Of a stretch of 32,765 bases of DNA, positions 23,327 through 31,182 are shown in pieces (position 1 is the first letter of the stretch; the number at the start of each line of letters is the position of its first letter). A model generated the notes under the pieces. That model was not told where the DNA came from. It saw nothing but the letters and a program-made list of their open reading frames with translations, and did not search any database. Position numbers and translations under genes: made by a program. The DNA lies in assembly GCA_945898185.1 (NCBI GenBank), contig CAMDHP010000015.1, positions 1 to 32,765 of the forward strand. Reading direction: 5' to 3'. Origin of the DNA: Akkermansia muciniphila. GTDB lineage: Bacteria > Verrucomicrobiota > Verrucomicrobiia > Opitutales > Opitutaceae.

Positions 23327-25063
23327 TTAGCTTGTGAGTTCGGCGAGCACGGCCTCGGTGGGGCGGAGACGCTCGGAGGGGAAGAGGGCGTTTATCCGGG
23401 CGATCACCTGCTGGATGAGGCCGTCCGGGCAGGAGGCGCCGCCGGTGATTAGGATGCGGCGGGGGCGGACGAACGTCTCGCCGGGCCAGAGCGGGCGTAA
23501 TTCGATGTGGCCGCCGTTGTGCGTGCCGGGACCGTGGCTGGGGAAAATGTAATGCGCCACCTCGGAGAACGAGTGAATGTCGGCCTCGCTTTGGATAAAA
23601 AATGCAAGGCGACCGAGGCGTTCCTCGCAGAGACGGTGGAGCTGGTAGGTGTTGGAGGAGTTTTTACCGCCGATGACAAAGGCTGCGTCGAGGGGTTCTG
23701 CCAGAGCGCGTCCGAGGGCATCCTGGTTAACTTGGGTTGCGTAGCAGAGGGTATCCGTGCGTCCATGGCCACCGACGCGATCGGGCTGGCCGGGCAGGTC
23801 CTGCCCGCAAGTGGCGGCGTAGGCGGAGCGAAGGTGCTCGATGATCTCGCGGGTCTCGTTGACGAGGAGGGTGGTTTGGTTGACGACGGCGACGCGTTCG
23901 AGGTCGCGGGCGACGGAGAAGCCAGCGGAGTGACGGCCGAGGAAGGCGGCCTCGAAGCGGGCCTGAGCGGCGGGTTCGTGGCGAACGGAGATTAGGTCGG
24001 CGAGCAGGCGGGTCTCGGCAAGGTTGCGCACGATGACGGCCGGAGCGTGGCGGCGGGTGTTCGCGAAGGTAGCCTTGGTTTCCTCGTGCTCGTGTTTGCC
24101 GTGAATGATTACGGTGTATCCATCGCGACCATACGCACGGGCGGCCTTCCAGACTTTTTCAACGAGCATGCAGGTAGCGTCGTAGGCGTAGACAGAGAGG
24201 CCGCGCCGCACGAGGCGGCATTTGTCCTCATCGGTGGCGCCAAAGGCGGGTATAATTACAATGTCTTCAGGCGTGAGGGTATCCCAGCGAAGGGTGGGGC
24301 TTTCTTTCTTCGGGGTCTCGCCGAGGATCTTGGTCGCGAGAAGCCCGGCGATGGTGAATGGCACTCCCTTGTCGGATTGAAGGTAGCGGAGACCGCGGCG
24401 AAGAAGGTCGTCGTTGACGAAAGGATTATGGATCAGCTCGGAGAGCATGAAGACGCGGCGGCTCGGGTTTTCCGCGAGGGTCTCGTAAGCGCGCTCGATG
24501 GCGTTTTTTACTCCAAGGCAGAAGCCGAAATGGCTTGGGAGCAGATATTGCACTGCGCCGAAATCGAGCGGTATGGGAGCCGCAGCGGAGCGTTCGTGGC
24601 GGCGGGCGAGGGCCTTGATGGCGGCGCAGAGGGTGGATTGGTAGAGGGCGCGGGAGGTATCGTCGCGGGCGTAGATGGCGGCGTTGCGCTCATGGGCGGG
24701 GCGAAATTTGTAGATGAAATCGTTCTCTCCGAGATGAAGATACGGAAGCTCGACGATGAAGGGATCGAGGGCGGGCAACAGGGCGGAGAGCAGCGGTGAT
24801 TTTGGGGCGGTGGGGCCGAGGTTGCCGGTGAGTTGATCCAGCGATAAAAAATCCACCGACGCATCCGTAACGGTGCCCGAAGGCACGCTGAAGAGGGTGA
24901 TGTGGAAAGGAGTGCCAGCGTGAACGAAGGGAAATGAAAGGGCGGAGGGGATTGAGCCGGGCAGCAGCTTTGCTTCTGCGGGCACAAGCCCAGCGGTTGA
25001 GGAGCGCACGGCGAGGCGGTTATTGCCGTCGAAAACAAGGGCGAGATCGGTGGAGTCGGGCAC
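23327..25063 (-). CDS. ispH: IspH (HMBPP reductase) with long N-terminal extension
   Basis: IspH reduces HMBPP to IPP and DMAPP, the last step of the MEP isoprenoid pathway, with a [4Fe-4S] cluster. The three cluster cysteines are visible: Cys182 (HFGFCLGVKNAI), Cys298 (YDATCMLVEKVW) and Cys440 (TLCYATQVNQDAL). HGKHEHEETKAT (321-332) is the plant/cyanobacterial form of the His-Glu motif, and IGGKNSSNT (464-472) and ITGGASCPDGLIQQV (539-553) are conserved. The total of 578 residues is far above the usual 310-400 because about 170 residues precede the core. This extension has the codon bias of a real coding region and no recognised motif. The start is a GTG at 25063; no ATG occurs in the first 205 codons, so the exact start is uncertain. 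Confidence 0.92.
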   Translation of the reverse strand: MPDSTDLALVFDGNNRLAVRSSTAGLVPAEAKLLPGSIPSALSFPFVHAGTPFHITLFSVPSGTVTDASVDFLSLDQLTGNLGPTAPKSPLLSALLPALDPFIVELPYLHLGENDFIYKFRPAHERNAAIYARDDTSRALYQSTLCAAIKALARRHERSAAAPIPLDFGAVQYLLPSHFGFCLGVKNAIERAYETLAENPSRRVFMLSELIHNPFVNDDLLRRGLRYLQSDKGVPFTIAGLLATKILGETPKKESPTLRWDTLTPEDIVIIPAFGATDEDKCRLVRRGLSVYAYDATCMLVEKVWKAARAYGRDGYTVIIHGKHEHEETKATFANTRRHAPAVIVRNLAETRLLADLISVRHEPAAQARFEAAFLGRHSAGFSVARDLERVAVVNQTTLLVNETREIIEHLRSAYAATCGQDLPGQPDRVGGHGRTDTLCYATQVNQDALGRALAEPLDAAFVIGGKNSSNTYQLHRLCEERLGRLAFFIQSEADIHSFSEVAHYIFPSHGPGTHNGGHIELRPLWPGETFVRPRRILITGGASCPDGLIQQVIARINALFPSERLRPTEAVLAELTS

Positions 25064-25214
25064 GATTGGCGGAAGTGGCTGGAGCAGGAAAGGTGGAGGG
25101 GGCGAGCAATCAGCCCATTTTGGTTTTACCAGAATAGGTTAAGGGAGCATCGAAATCGGATGCGAGCAAAGCACGCGACGAGGCCCTGCGGCGCCGCGGG
25201 GTGTGACTTGATCA

Positions 25215-25475
25215 CTAGGCGTCCGGGGCGGAGTCCTCGTCGGTGTTTTGGTCGGCGTCAAAGGAATCCACGAAGCGCTCTCCAAAAAAGCCCTCGTCCT
25301 CGAGGATAAACATAACGCCATCGGTGATGGATTTGCGATCCGCAGCGGGAAACTTCGGGTATTCGAGGGCGATAAAATCGGAGATACTGGTGCGGGCTTC
25401 GGTGCGGTCGGTAACACCGGTCAGAATATCATCAGCCTGGGATGCGACATCGTCTATGAATGGGCGTAGGTTCAT
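25215..25475 (-). CDS. Small acidic hypothetical protein
   Basis: An 86-residue product from an ATG at 25475. It is acidic and predicted helical (DDVASQADDILTGVTDRTEA), with an Asp/Glu-rich tail (DSFDADQNTDEDSAPDA). There are no cysteines, no signal peptide and no recognised motif. The even composition and GC3 bias support a real gene. It lies 151 bases upstream of ispH on the same strand, so it might be cotranscribed. Function unknown. Confidence 0.65.
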   Translation of the reverse strand: MNLRPFIDDVASQADDILTGVTDRTEARTSISDFIALEYPKFPAADRKSITDGVMFILEDEGFFGERFVDSFDADQNTDEDSAPDA

Positions 25476-25756
25476 GGCGGGTAGAGAGGAATAATCGCAG
25501 CTCGTGGATCACCGACAATCCGGCTCTAAAACGCAAAAAAAATCAATCGCAGGTTGAGGCTCAGAGGGGTTAGCGACTTTGCGGGGAAATGGCGTTTTGA
25601 AATCGAGCGCGTTTTACCCGGATTGGCACGGATCAAGATAGTTCGCTCCGTGCGTCGGGCCGGCAAAAGCCGTCGGCGCAGGTTACGGGTGGCGTTGAAA
25701 TCGCCTCGTTTGATTTTCCCCTAGCGCGCAGGGAAAAGCCGAGCACCTTGTCAGGT
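25476..25756. other. Divergent intergenic region upstream of uvrB
   Basis: About 280 bases without a gene. GGCGTTTTGAAATCG near 25587 and GGCGTTGAAATCG near 25692 are similar, but nothing matches an SOS box I know. CCCTAGCGCGCAGGGA just upstream of uvrB is a short imperfect inverted repeat. No firm promoter was identified. Confidence 0.4.
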
Positions 25757-27820
25757 ATGGGAATGTTCAAGCTCAAGTCCGACTACGCGCCGACGGGTGA
25801 TCAGCCGCAGGCTATCGCCGCGCTGTCGGCGTCGCTGTTGGCGGGCAACAAGCACCAGACTCTCCTCGGCGTGACCGGCTCCGGAAAAACCTTCACCATG
25901 GCCAACCTAATCGTGGCGCGCGACCGCCCCACGCTGATCATCTCGCACAACAAGACTCTCGCCGCTCAGCTTTACTCAGAGTTTAAAAACTTCTTCCCCG
26001 AAAACTCGGTCGAATACTTCGTCTCTCACTTCGATTTCTATCAGCCAGAGGCTTACGTGCCGTCCTCGGACACGTTTATCGAGAAGGACTCTTCCATCAA
26101 CGAGGAGATCGAGCGACTGCGCATCGCCGCCTCCAGCGCGCTGGTGTCTCGGCGCGATGTCATCGTTGTGGCGTCGGTCTCGTGCATCTACGGTCTTGGC
26201 TCGCCCGATGATTTTAAGGAGCAGCGCATCTCGCTGGAGCGCGGCGGCATCTTCCCACGCCAAGTCTTGCTGGAGCGGTTGGTGGACAACATATACTCGC
26301 GCAACGACTACGAGCTGAAGCGCGGGACCTTCCGGGTGCGCGGTGACGTGGTGGACATCATGCCCGCCTACCTCGAGCAGGGCCTACGGGTCGAGTTTTG
26401 GGGCGACGAGATCGAGGCGCTTAGCGAGTTTGACGCCACTACCGGCGAGGTCATCCGCTCGCTAGACAAGTTCGACCTGTATCCCGCCAACCAATATGTG
26501 ACGAGTAAGGATAAGCTCGGCGACGCAGTCGCCCGCATCAAGGCTGAGCTCGATACCCGCGTGGCGGAGTTTGAGGCCAAGGGCCTCCTGCTCGAGGCTC
26601 AGCGCATCCGGATGCGCACCAATTACGACCTCGAGATGCTTCAGGAAATGGGCTTCTGCAACGGCATCGAAAACTACTCGCGCCACCTCGCTGGCCGCGC
26701 TGCCGGGGACCGCCCGCTTTGCCTTATAGACTTTTTCCCCAAGGATTTTCTCCTGCTGATTGACGAGAGCCACGCTACCGTGCCGCAGATCGGCGGTATG
26801 TTCAACGGCGACAAGGCGCGCAAAACGGTGTTGGTGAACTTCGGTTTCCGCCTGCCCTCGGCACTGGATAACCGGCCGCAGAATTTCGAGGAGTTTATGT
26901 CCATTACCGATCAGATTGTCTACGTCTCGGCCACGCCGGCGAAGTTGGAGCTGGAGCGCTCGACCGTCATTGCCGAGCAGGTGATCCGGCCCACCGGCCT
27001 GCTCGACCCGATCATCACCATCCGCTCGACCAAGGGGCAGGTGGAGAACCTCATCGCCGAGTGTCGCCGCGCGGTTGAGGCGGGCGAACGCGTGCTGGTA
27101 ACGACGCTAACCAAGCGCCTCGCCGAGGATCTCACTGCGTTCTTCCGCGAGGCGAAATTGAAGGTCGAGTATCTGCACAGCGATATAGATGCCATCGAGC
27201 GCGTGGAGATCCTGCGCAATCTGCGGCACGGCAACTTTGACGTGCTCATCGGAATCAACCTCCTCCGAGAAGGTTTGGACTTACCCGAGGTCGCGCTGGT
27301 GGCTGTGCTCGATGCGGACAAGGAAGGGTTTCTTCGCAGCGAGACTTCGCTTATCCAGACGGCGGGCCGCGCGGCGCGTCACGAGAAAGGGCGGGTGCTT
27401 TTCTACGCCGACAACATTACCAGCTCGATCCAACGCACGCTTGATGTGACCGGGGCTCGACGCGCCAAGCAACTCGCGCACAACGAGGCGAACGGCATCA
27501 CGCCGCGCGGGGTGAAGCGCTCGACCCAGTCGAGCCTGCACGTTTACGACGGCTCGGGTAAACGCCCCGTGGACGACACGGACATCGTGGACGAAAGCCG
27601 CCCGGAGGATGTGGCGGCGGTGATCGCCGAACTCGAAGATGAGATGAGCGAGGCCTCGTCGCGGCTTGAGTTTGAGCGTGCGGCGGTGTTGCGCGATCAG
27701 ATCAACGCGCTCCGGAGTGGCGATTTCCGCAAGGCGGCGCAGGCACGCGACCAGAAAGGGAAAGGGGGCAAAAGTCGTAGCGCCTACCCCAGGGGAGCAG
27801 CGCAGAAACGGCGCAAGTGA
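25757..27820 (+). CDS. uvrB: Excinuclease ABC subunit B (UvrB)
   Basis: UvrB is the damage-verifying helicase-like subunit of nucleotide excision repair, loaded by UvrA and recruiting UvrC. The product is 687 residues, close to the family length. Walker A GVTGSGKT is at 38-45, then the damage-probing beta-hairpin (HFDFYQPEAYVP, 91-102), IVVASVSCIYGLGSP, LLIDESHATVPQIGGM, YVSATPAKLE, and helicase motifs V/VI (GINLLREGLDLPEVALV; QTAGRAARHEKGRV). A C-terminal UVR domain lies near 613-645 (SSRLEFERAAVLRDQI), followed by a basic tail. Starts at 25757 or 25763 (MFKLKSDYAPTGDQP) are both reasonable. The hairpin has His, Phe and Phe where E. coli has Tyr92, Tyr93 and Tyr95; the essential Tyr96 is kept. 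Confidence 0.97.
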   Translation: MGMFKLKSDYAPTGDQPQAIAALSASLLAGNKHQTLLGVTGSGKTFTMANLIVARDRPTLIISHNKTLAAQLYSEFKNFFPENSVEYFVSHFDFYQPEAYVPSSDTFIEKDSSINEEIERLRIAASSALVSRRDVIVVASVSCIYGLGSPDDFKEQRISLERGGIFPRQVLLERLVDNIYSRNDYELKRGTFRVRGDVVDIMPAYLEQGLRVEFWGDEIEALSEFDATTGEVIRSLDKFDLYPANQYVTSKDKLGDAVARIKAELDTRVAEFEAKGLLLEAQRIRMRTNYDLEMLQEMGFCNGIENYSRHLAGRAAGDRPLCLIDFFPKDFLLLIDESHATVPQIGGMFNGDKARKTVLVNFGFRLPSALDNRPQNFEEFMSITDQIVYVSATPAKLELERSTVIAEQVIRPTGLLDPIITIRSTKGQVENLIAECRRAVEAGERVLVTTLTKRLAEDLTAFFREAKLKVEYLHSDIDAIERVEILRNLRHGNFDVLIGINLLREGLDLPEVALVAVLDADKEGFLRSETSLIQTAGRAARHEKGRVLFYADNITSSIQRTLDVTGARRAKQLAHNEANGITPRGVKRSTQSSLHVYDGSGKRPVDDTDIVDESRPEDVAAVIAELEDEMSEASSRLEFERAAVLRDQINALRSGDFRKAAQARDQKGKGGKSRSAYPRGAAQKRRK

Positions 27821-27843
27821 AGATGTAAGATTTTCGGAAGGGG

Positions 27844-27880
27844 ACTCCCAACGAGGGAGTTTGGCTCTGGATTCGGAGCC
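27844..27880. terminator. Possible terminator: two tandem hairpins after uvrB
   Basis: ACTCCC/GGGAGT (27844-27849 with 27855-27860, 5-nt loop) is followed by TT and by GGCTC/GAGCC (27863-27867 with 27876-27880), then GGTTT. U-tracts are short. It sits between convergent stop codons of uvrB and the next minus-strand gene. Confidence 0.45.
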
Positions 27881-27883
27881 GGT

Positions 27884-28276
27884 TTAGCGGAAGAAAATCA
27901 GGTTAATCGCCATGAGTCCGGCGACGCCGAGTAAACCGACGGCAAGGGCCAGCATGAGACAACCCCGGCGCGTGGATTGCGGGGTGTCGGTGTTGCGGGC
28001 CGAGTAGTCTTTGAGCAAAGAGTCGGCGAGAGCGTTGGCACGGGCAAGGGCTTCGGGGTCGGCATCCTTGAGTTTGCCCGGCGTTTGCGGGCGCTCTGTC
28101 GCGGTCGAGGGCAGGGGAGCGGGAGGCGCGTCCGGAGCTGCAGGGAAGGCAGCCGGGGCGAGGGTCTCATCGGGGTTCAGGCCCGATGCCTCGGTGATTT
28201 CCGCATCGAGCCACGCGAGGTGACCGGTGAGGAGATGACGCTGGCGAAGCAAGGCGGCGAGACGATCAGATGGCAT
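27884..28276 (-). CDS. Small C-terminally membrane-anchored protein
   Basis: The 130-residue product begins with a helical segment (MPSDRLAALLRQRHLLTGHL), then a Pro/Ala-rich disordered-looking stretch (about 40-68) and a second helix (ALARANALADSLLKDY). It ends in one strong transmembrane segment at about 106-128 (CLMLALAVGLLGVAGLMAIN), so it is a tail-anchored cytoplasmic protein. The ATG at 28276 is preferred because the upstream in-frame extension overlaps the rpmA terminator and is Arg-rich nonsense. It lies downstream of rplU-rpmA on the same strand but beyond their terminator. Family not recognised. Confidence 0.7.
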   Translation of the reverse strand: MPSDRLAALLRQRHLLTGHLAWLDAEITEASGLNPDETLAPAAFPAAPDAPPAPLPSTATERPQTPGKLKDADPEALARANALADSLLKDYSARNTDTPQSTRRGCLMLALAVGLLGVAGLMAINLIFFR

Positions 28277-28324
28277 GGTCAAGGAAGTGCACGCTGTCGG
28301 CGGCGGCAGAGGGCGTAAACAAAA

Positions 28325-28353
28325 AGCGCCGGTTCCGAGGAGGAACCGGCGCT
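28325..28353 (-). terminator. Intrinsic terminator of rplU-rpmA
   Basis: A perfect 12-bp stem, AGCGCCGGTTCC (28325-28336) with GGAACCGGCGCT (28342-28353), has a 5-nt loop. On the minus strand it is followed by TTTTGTTT. It lies 22 bases after the rpmA stop codon. Confidence 0.93.
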
Positions 28354-28374
28354 GGGAAAGCGAGCAGAGGCGGT

Positions 28375-28629
28375 TTAGACCTGAGCGGCGGGAACGACGT
28401 TCACCTTGCGGTGGGGCTTGTCGTATTGGACGATGCCGTCCTTGAGCGCGAAGAGCGTCCAATCGCGGCCGATGCCGACGTTCGCTCCGGCGTGAAGCTT
28501 GGAGCCGCACTGACGGACGATAATGTTGCCAGCGATGGCAACCTCGCCGCCGAACAGCTTTATGCCGCGACGTTTAGATTGGCTCTCGCGGCCGTTACTA
28601 GTTGATCCTGCACCTTTTTTATGCGCCAT
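28375..28629 (-). CDS. rpmA: 50S ribosomal protein L27
   Basis: L27 is a large-subunit protein whose N-terminal tail reaches the peptidyl-transferase centre. The 84-residue product has the family pattern [20 protein letters not shown], then [19 protein letters not shown], then [17 protein letters not shown]. The N-terminus is directly HKKG after MA, without the cleaved extension seen in Firmicutes. A good Shine-Dalgarno, AGGAG (minus strand, 28640-28644), lies 10 bases before the ATG. It is the second gene of an rplU-rpmA operon, 48 bases after rplU. Confidence 0.98.
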   Translation of the reverse strand: MAHKKGAGSTSNGRESQSKRRGIKLFGGEVAIAGNIIVRQCGSKLHAGANVGIGRDWTLFALKDGIVQYDKPHRKVNVVPAAQV

Positions 28630-28677
28630 GACTTAGGTTCTCCTGTTGAAGTTGTGGTTAATTAAAACGATTCGCGC

Positions 28678-28992
28678 TTAGACGGAGATGGTCTCGATCT
28701 TGATCACGGAGAGCTCCTGGCGATGGCCCTGCTTGCGGCGGTAGCCTTTGCGTTTGCGCATTTTGAAAACGACGATCTTGGGACCGCGTTTGTTTTCGAG
28801 AATTTTGGCGGTGACCTTCGCACCCTGGAGGGTAGGGGTTCCGACCTTGAATGCGGCGCCTTCGCCGGAAGAAAGCACCTCGGTGATTTCAACGATTGAA
28901 CCGGCTTCGGTGTTGGGATAGCGGTTGACGAACAGAACGTCGCCTTCGCTAACGGCGAACTGTTGTCCCTGGGTTTTGATGGTCGCTTTCAT
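28678..28992 (-). CDS. rplU: 50S ribosomal protein L21
   Basis: L21 binds 23S rRNA in the large subunit. The product is 104 residues, the usual length. It starts [20 protein letters not shown] and carries the conserved C-terminal signature [16 protein letters not shown] (77-92). It is the first gene of the rplU-rpmA pair, the common bacterial arrangement. No Shine-Dalgarno is evident before its ATG, unlike rpmA. The obg/cgtA GTPase gene that often follows rpmA is not present here. Confidence 0.98.
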   Translation of the reverse strand: MKATIKTQGQQFAVSEGDVLFVNRYPNTEAGSIVEITEVLSSGEGAAFKVGTPTLQGAKVTAKILENKRGPKIVVFKMRKRKGYRRKQGHRQELSVIKIETISV

Positions 28993-29123
28993 GGCTTAAA
29001 AAGGGAGAACAAAGGGTTTTTGATCGCGGACGTGCAAGGACAATTTAGGAAAATTAAACAATAGCACCTCGGCACGGCCTTTGCCCTTGGCCACGTCAGG
29101 GTGATTTGCGCAGGGTGAGGCCC

Positions 29124-29801
29124 ATGCTTTTCCACCCCTCGGAGCGTATTTTTAAGACGGCGGCATCACTCACTGCGCTCCTCCTTGCGGTGAATCCCGC
29201 GTCGGCCCGCATCGGCGACACGCCTGAGCAGATGGCGGGGCGTATGTTGCAGCCGAACGTGGGCAAAAACTTTTCCTGGCCCAAGGAGATGCCCGAAAGG
29301 GAGCGGACGAAGCAGGAGAGCGAAAACCCCCTGAAACCGCACGTTTACCTGCTGCCCACGGAGGCTAGGGATTGGCAGGAGCAGATTTTCTGGAAAACTG
29401 CGATCAAGGGACACTTAAGCAACGAGAGTGGCTGGCGTATCTATGTCTACTTTTACAAGGGACGTTCCGCGGTGGAGCTTTACCGTCGCGTCGGCGAGTC
29501 GTTGAACGATTTCGAAGTGTCTGGGATTCTCGCACGTCTGCGCGGGTCCGACACCTGGCGGAAGGTGGAGCGCAAGCAAAACGGCGACACTGTGATGGGC
29601 TACGATTTCGAACTCGGAGAGGAGACCGCTCCGGTGCTGAGGGCGCGGCGCCAAGGCGACTGGCTGGCGGTTTTTAATGCCCGCTTCGACGCATTCCTCT
29701 TTGATCGAAAGACCCGCTGGGATGAGAACGAGGCGGTGCGCAAGGAGGCTGAGCGCAAGACCCAAGCTGAGAAAGCGCCGGAGAGCGTAGAGGGAATCTG
29801 A
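29124..29801 (+). CDS. Exported protein of unknown function
   Basis: The 225-residue product has an N-terminal signal peptide (basic start, then TAASLTALLLAVNPASA), with the mature part beginning RIGDTPEQMAGRMLQ. This opening resembles exported verrucomicrobial proteins with an R-I-G-x-T-x-x-Q motif, but I cannot name a family. The middle has aromatic strands (GWRIYVYFYKGRSAVELYRR) and the C-terminus is a charged helix (ENEAVRKEAERKTQAEKA). The ATG at 29124 is chosen so that the signal peptide is near the start; a TTG 18 bases upstream is possible. It is divergent from rplU. Function unknown. Confidence 0.75.
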   Translation: MLFHPSERIFKTAASLTALLLAVNPASARIGDTPEQMAGRMLQPNVGKNFSWPKEMPERERTKQESENPLKPHVYLLPTEARDWQEQIFWKTAIKGHLSNESGWRIYVYFYKGRSAVELYRRVGESLNDFEVSGILARLRGSDTWRKVERKQNGDTVMGYDFELGEETAPVLRARRQGDWLAVFNARFDAFLFDRKTRWDENEAVRKEAERKTQAEKAPESVEGI

Positions 29802-29868
29802 ATACAGGCAGCCGGGCGGGTCACGCGTCGGTGGCTGACGAGGCGTTATCCGGCACCGTAGACTCCGC

Positions 29869-30702
29869 TTAGGGGCCGCCCATGCCCGGGAAGGTTTGCC
29901 AGAGGGCGAGCGGGATATCTTCGGGTCTAACGGTCGGAGAATGGCCGGCGGCGACGAGTGACGCGATCCATGCCGCGCCTCCATCGGGAAGCTGGCTGCG
30001 CAGAAGGGTGCCGATCTGTTTGCGGCGTTGTTGAAAGCAGTGGCGGATGATGAGCTTCACCTTGCGCGGGAAGATTACCGGCACCGGTTTTCGCACGATG
30101 TGAAACAGGTAAGAGTCAACGTCGGGGCGCGGATGAAAACAATGTCCGGAGACCTTGTGGCCGGGAGCAATATCGAAGGCGCTTTGCAGGAAAATGGAGA
30201 TGGAGCCGAAGAGCTTAGAGCCGGGTTTGGCCATGTAGCGCTGGGCGGCCTCGTATTGGAGCATCAATACAAGGTGGTTGGGCAGAGGGCCGGCCAGAAC
30301 AGCGTCCATCCACGGGGTGGAGATAGCGTAGGGGAGGTTGGCGACGATTTTGAAGGGTTGCTCGGGATTGGGGATGTCGGCGATGGGATGGTCCATCGCA
30401 TCGGCCTCCAGCAGGTGAAGGCGGCCGGGATGGAGCGGGCCGACCTCCTCTACAAGGTAGCGGGCGAGCATGGCGTCACGCTCGACGGCCCAGACCTCGG
30501 CGCCGGCTTCGAGCAGGGTGCGGGTGAGGGTGCCGAGACCGGGGCCGACCTCGACGACGCGATCGCCGGGCGCGACGCGGGCGAGTTCGAGGGATTTGCG
30601 CACGATGTTGCCATCAATGAGAAAGTTTTGCCCGAACGCCTTCTTCGGGTGGATGCCCATCTTCGCGAGGATGTCGCGCGTATCGGAAATGGTGAGTGGC
30701 AT
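29869..30702 (-). CDS. rsmA: 16S rRNA dimethyladenosine transferase RsmA (KsgA)
   Basis: RsmA dimethylates two adjacent adenines near the 3' end of 16S rRNA, a late step in 30S maturation. The 277-residue product has KKAFGQNFLID (20-30), the SAM-binding motif VVEVGPGLGTLT (49-60), the acidic AVERD (72-76) and the catalytic NLPYAIST (122-129). FHPRPDVDS and HCFQQRRKQIGTLL in the C-terminal domain are also conserved. The ATG at 30702 gives the family N-terminus (MPLTISDTRDILAKMGIHPK); in-frame codons up to 30738 are not conserved-looking. No Shine-Dalgarno is visible. The neighbours are unrelated. Confidence 0.96.
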   Translation of the reverse strand: MPLTISDTRDILAKMGIHPKKAFGQNFLIDGNIVRKSLELARVAPGDRVVEVGPGLGTLTRTLLEAGAEVWAVERDAMLARYLVEEVGPLHPGRLHLLEADAMDHPIADIPNPEQPFKIVANLPYAISTPWMDAVLAGPLPNHLVLMLQYEAAQRYMAKPGSKLFGSISIFLQSAFDIAPGHKVSGHCFHPRPDVDSYLFHIVRKPVPVIFPRKVKLIIRHCFQQRRKQIGTLLRSQLPDGGAAWIASLVAAGHSPTVRPEDIPLALWQTFPGMGGP

Positions 30703-30788
30703 GGAGGTTTCGCTAAATGACAAATGACGAATGACCAATTCCCAATGTCGTGGAGCCGGCCGATGAAGGTAGGGGCCCGGTTGAGGTA

Positions 30789-31160
30789 TCAGTGAACCCG
30801 ATCAAAAGTGCCGCCGCTGGAGGCGGGCTCGTCGCAATACATGCAACGGGCAAAGGCGCGGGAAACGACGCGGTTGCATTTGACGCAGTTGAGCGGCGCG
30901 GTGGTCTGGCGCACGCGGCCGTCGAGTTTGCCGTCCTTGAGGTCGGTAAGGGTCACCCAGTCGCGCAGCTCTTCCTCGGTGTAGCCGTGGCGGTCTTTGA
31001 GCAACTCCCAGAGCGCATGGTTGATCAGGGCGAGCCGGTTGAAACGGTTCTCCAGCTCGGCGACGCGCGCCTCCACGCCGCTGACCTTGTTGCCGGCGCG
31101 CTCGGCGGACAGCTCGGCGTGGTGAATTTTTTTGGCTTGAACAAGGTCGAATAGATCCAT
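30789..31160 (-). CDS. Small coiled-coil protein with C-terminal zinc ribbon
   Basis: The 123-residue product starts with a helical part (about 15-58) having heptad-like spacing (ARVAELENRFNRLALINHAL). A Trp/Asp-rich middle (EEELRDWVTLTDLKDG) follows, then two CxxC knuckles at Cys92/Cys95 (NCVKCNRVV) and Cys106/Cys109 (ARCMYCDEP), which should bind one zinc ion. No catalytic motif is seen. It lies 22 bases downstream of trpC and 86 bases upstream of rsmA on the same strand, so it may be cotranscribed with trpC. Function unknown; a nucleic acid or protein-binding role is possible. Confidence 0.8.
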   Translation of the reverse strand: MDLFDLVQAKKIHHAELSAERAGNKVSGVEARVAELENRFNRLALINHALWELLKDRHGYTEEELRDWVTLTDLKDGKLDGRVRQTTAPLNCVKCNRVVSRAFARCMYCDEPASSGGTFDRVH

Positions 31161-31182
31161 GGCGGGAGTGTGGGTGCGAAGG

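Noticed and set aside
24047-24799. 250-codon plus-strand frame opposite ispH
   Set aside because: Gly/Val-rich mirror of the conserved IspH coding strand; no motif of its own.
25476-25756. SOS (LexA) box upstream of uvrB
   Set aside because: No palindrome matching known LexA consensus forms could be found in this interval.
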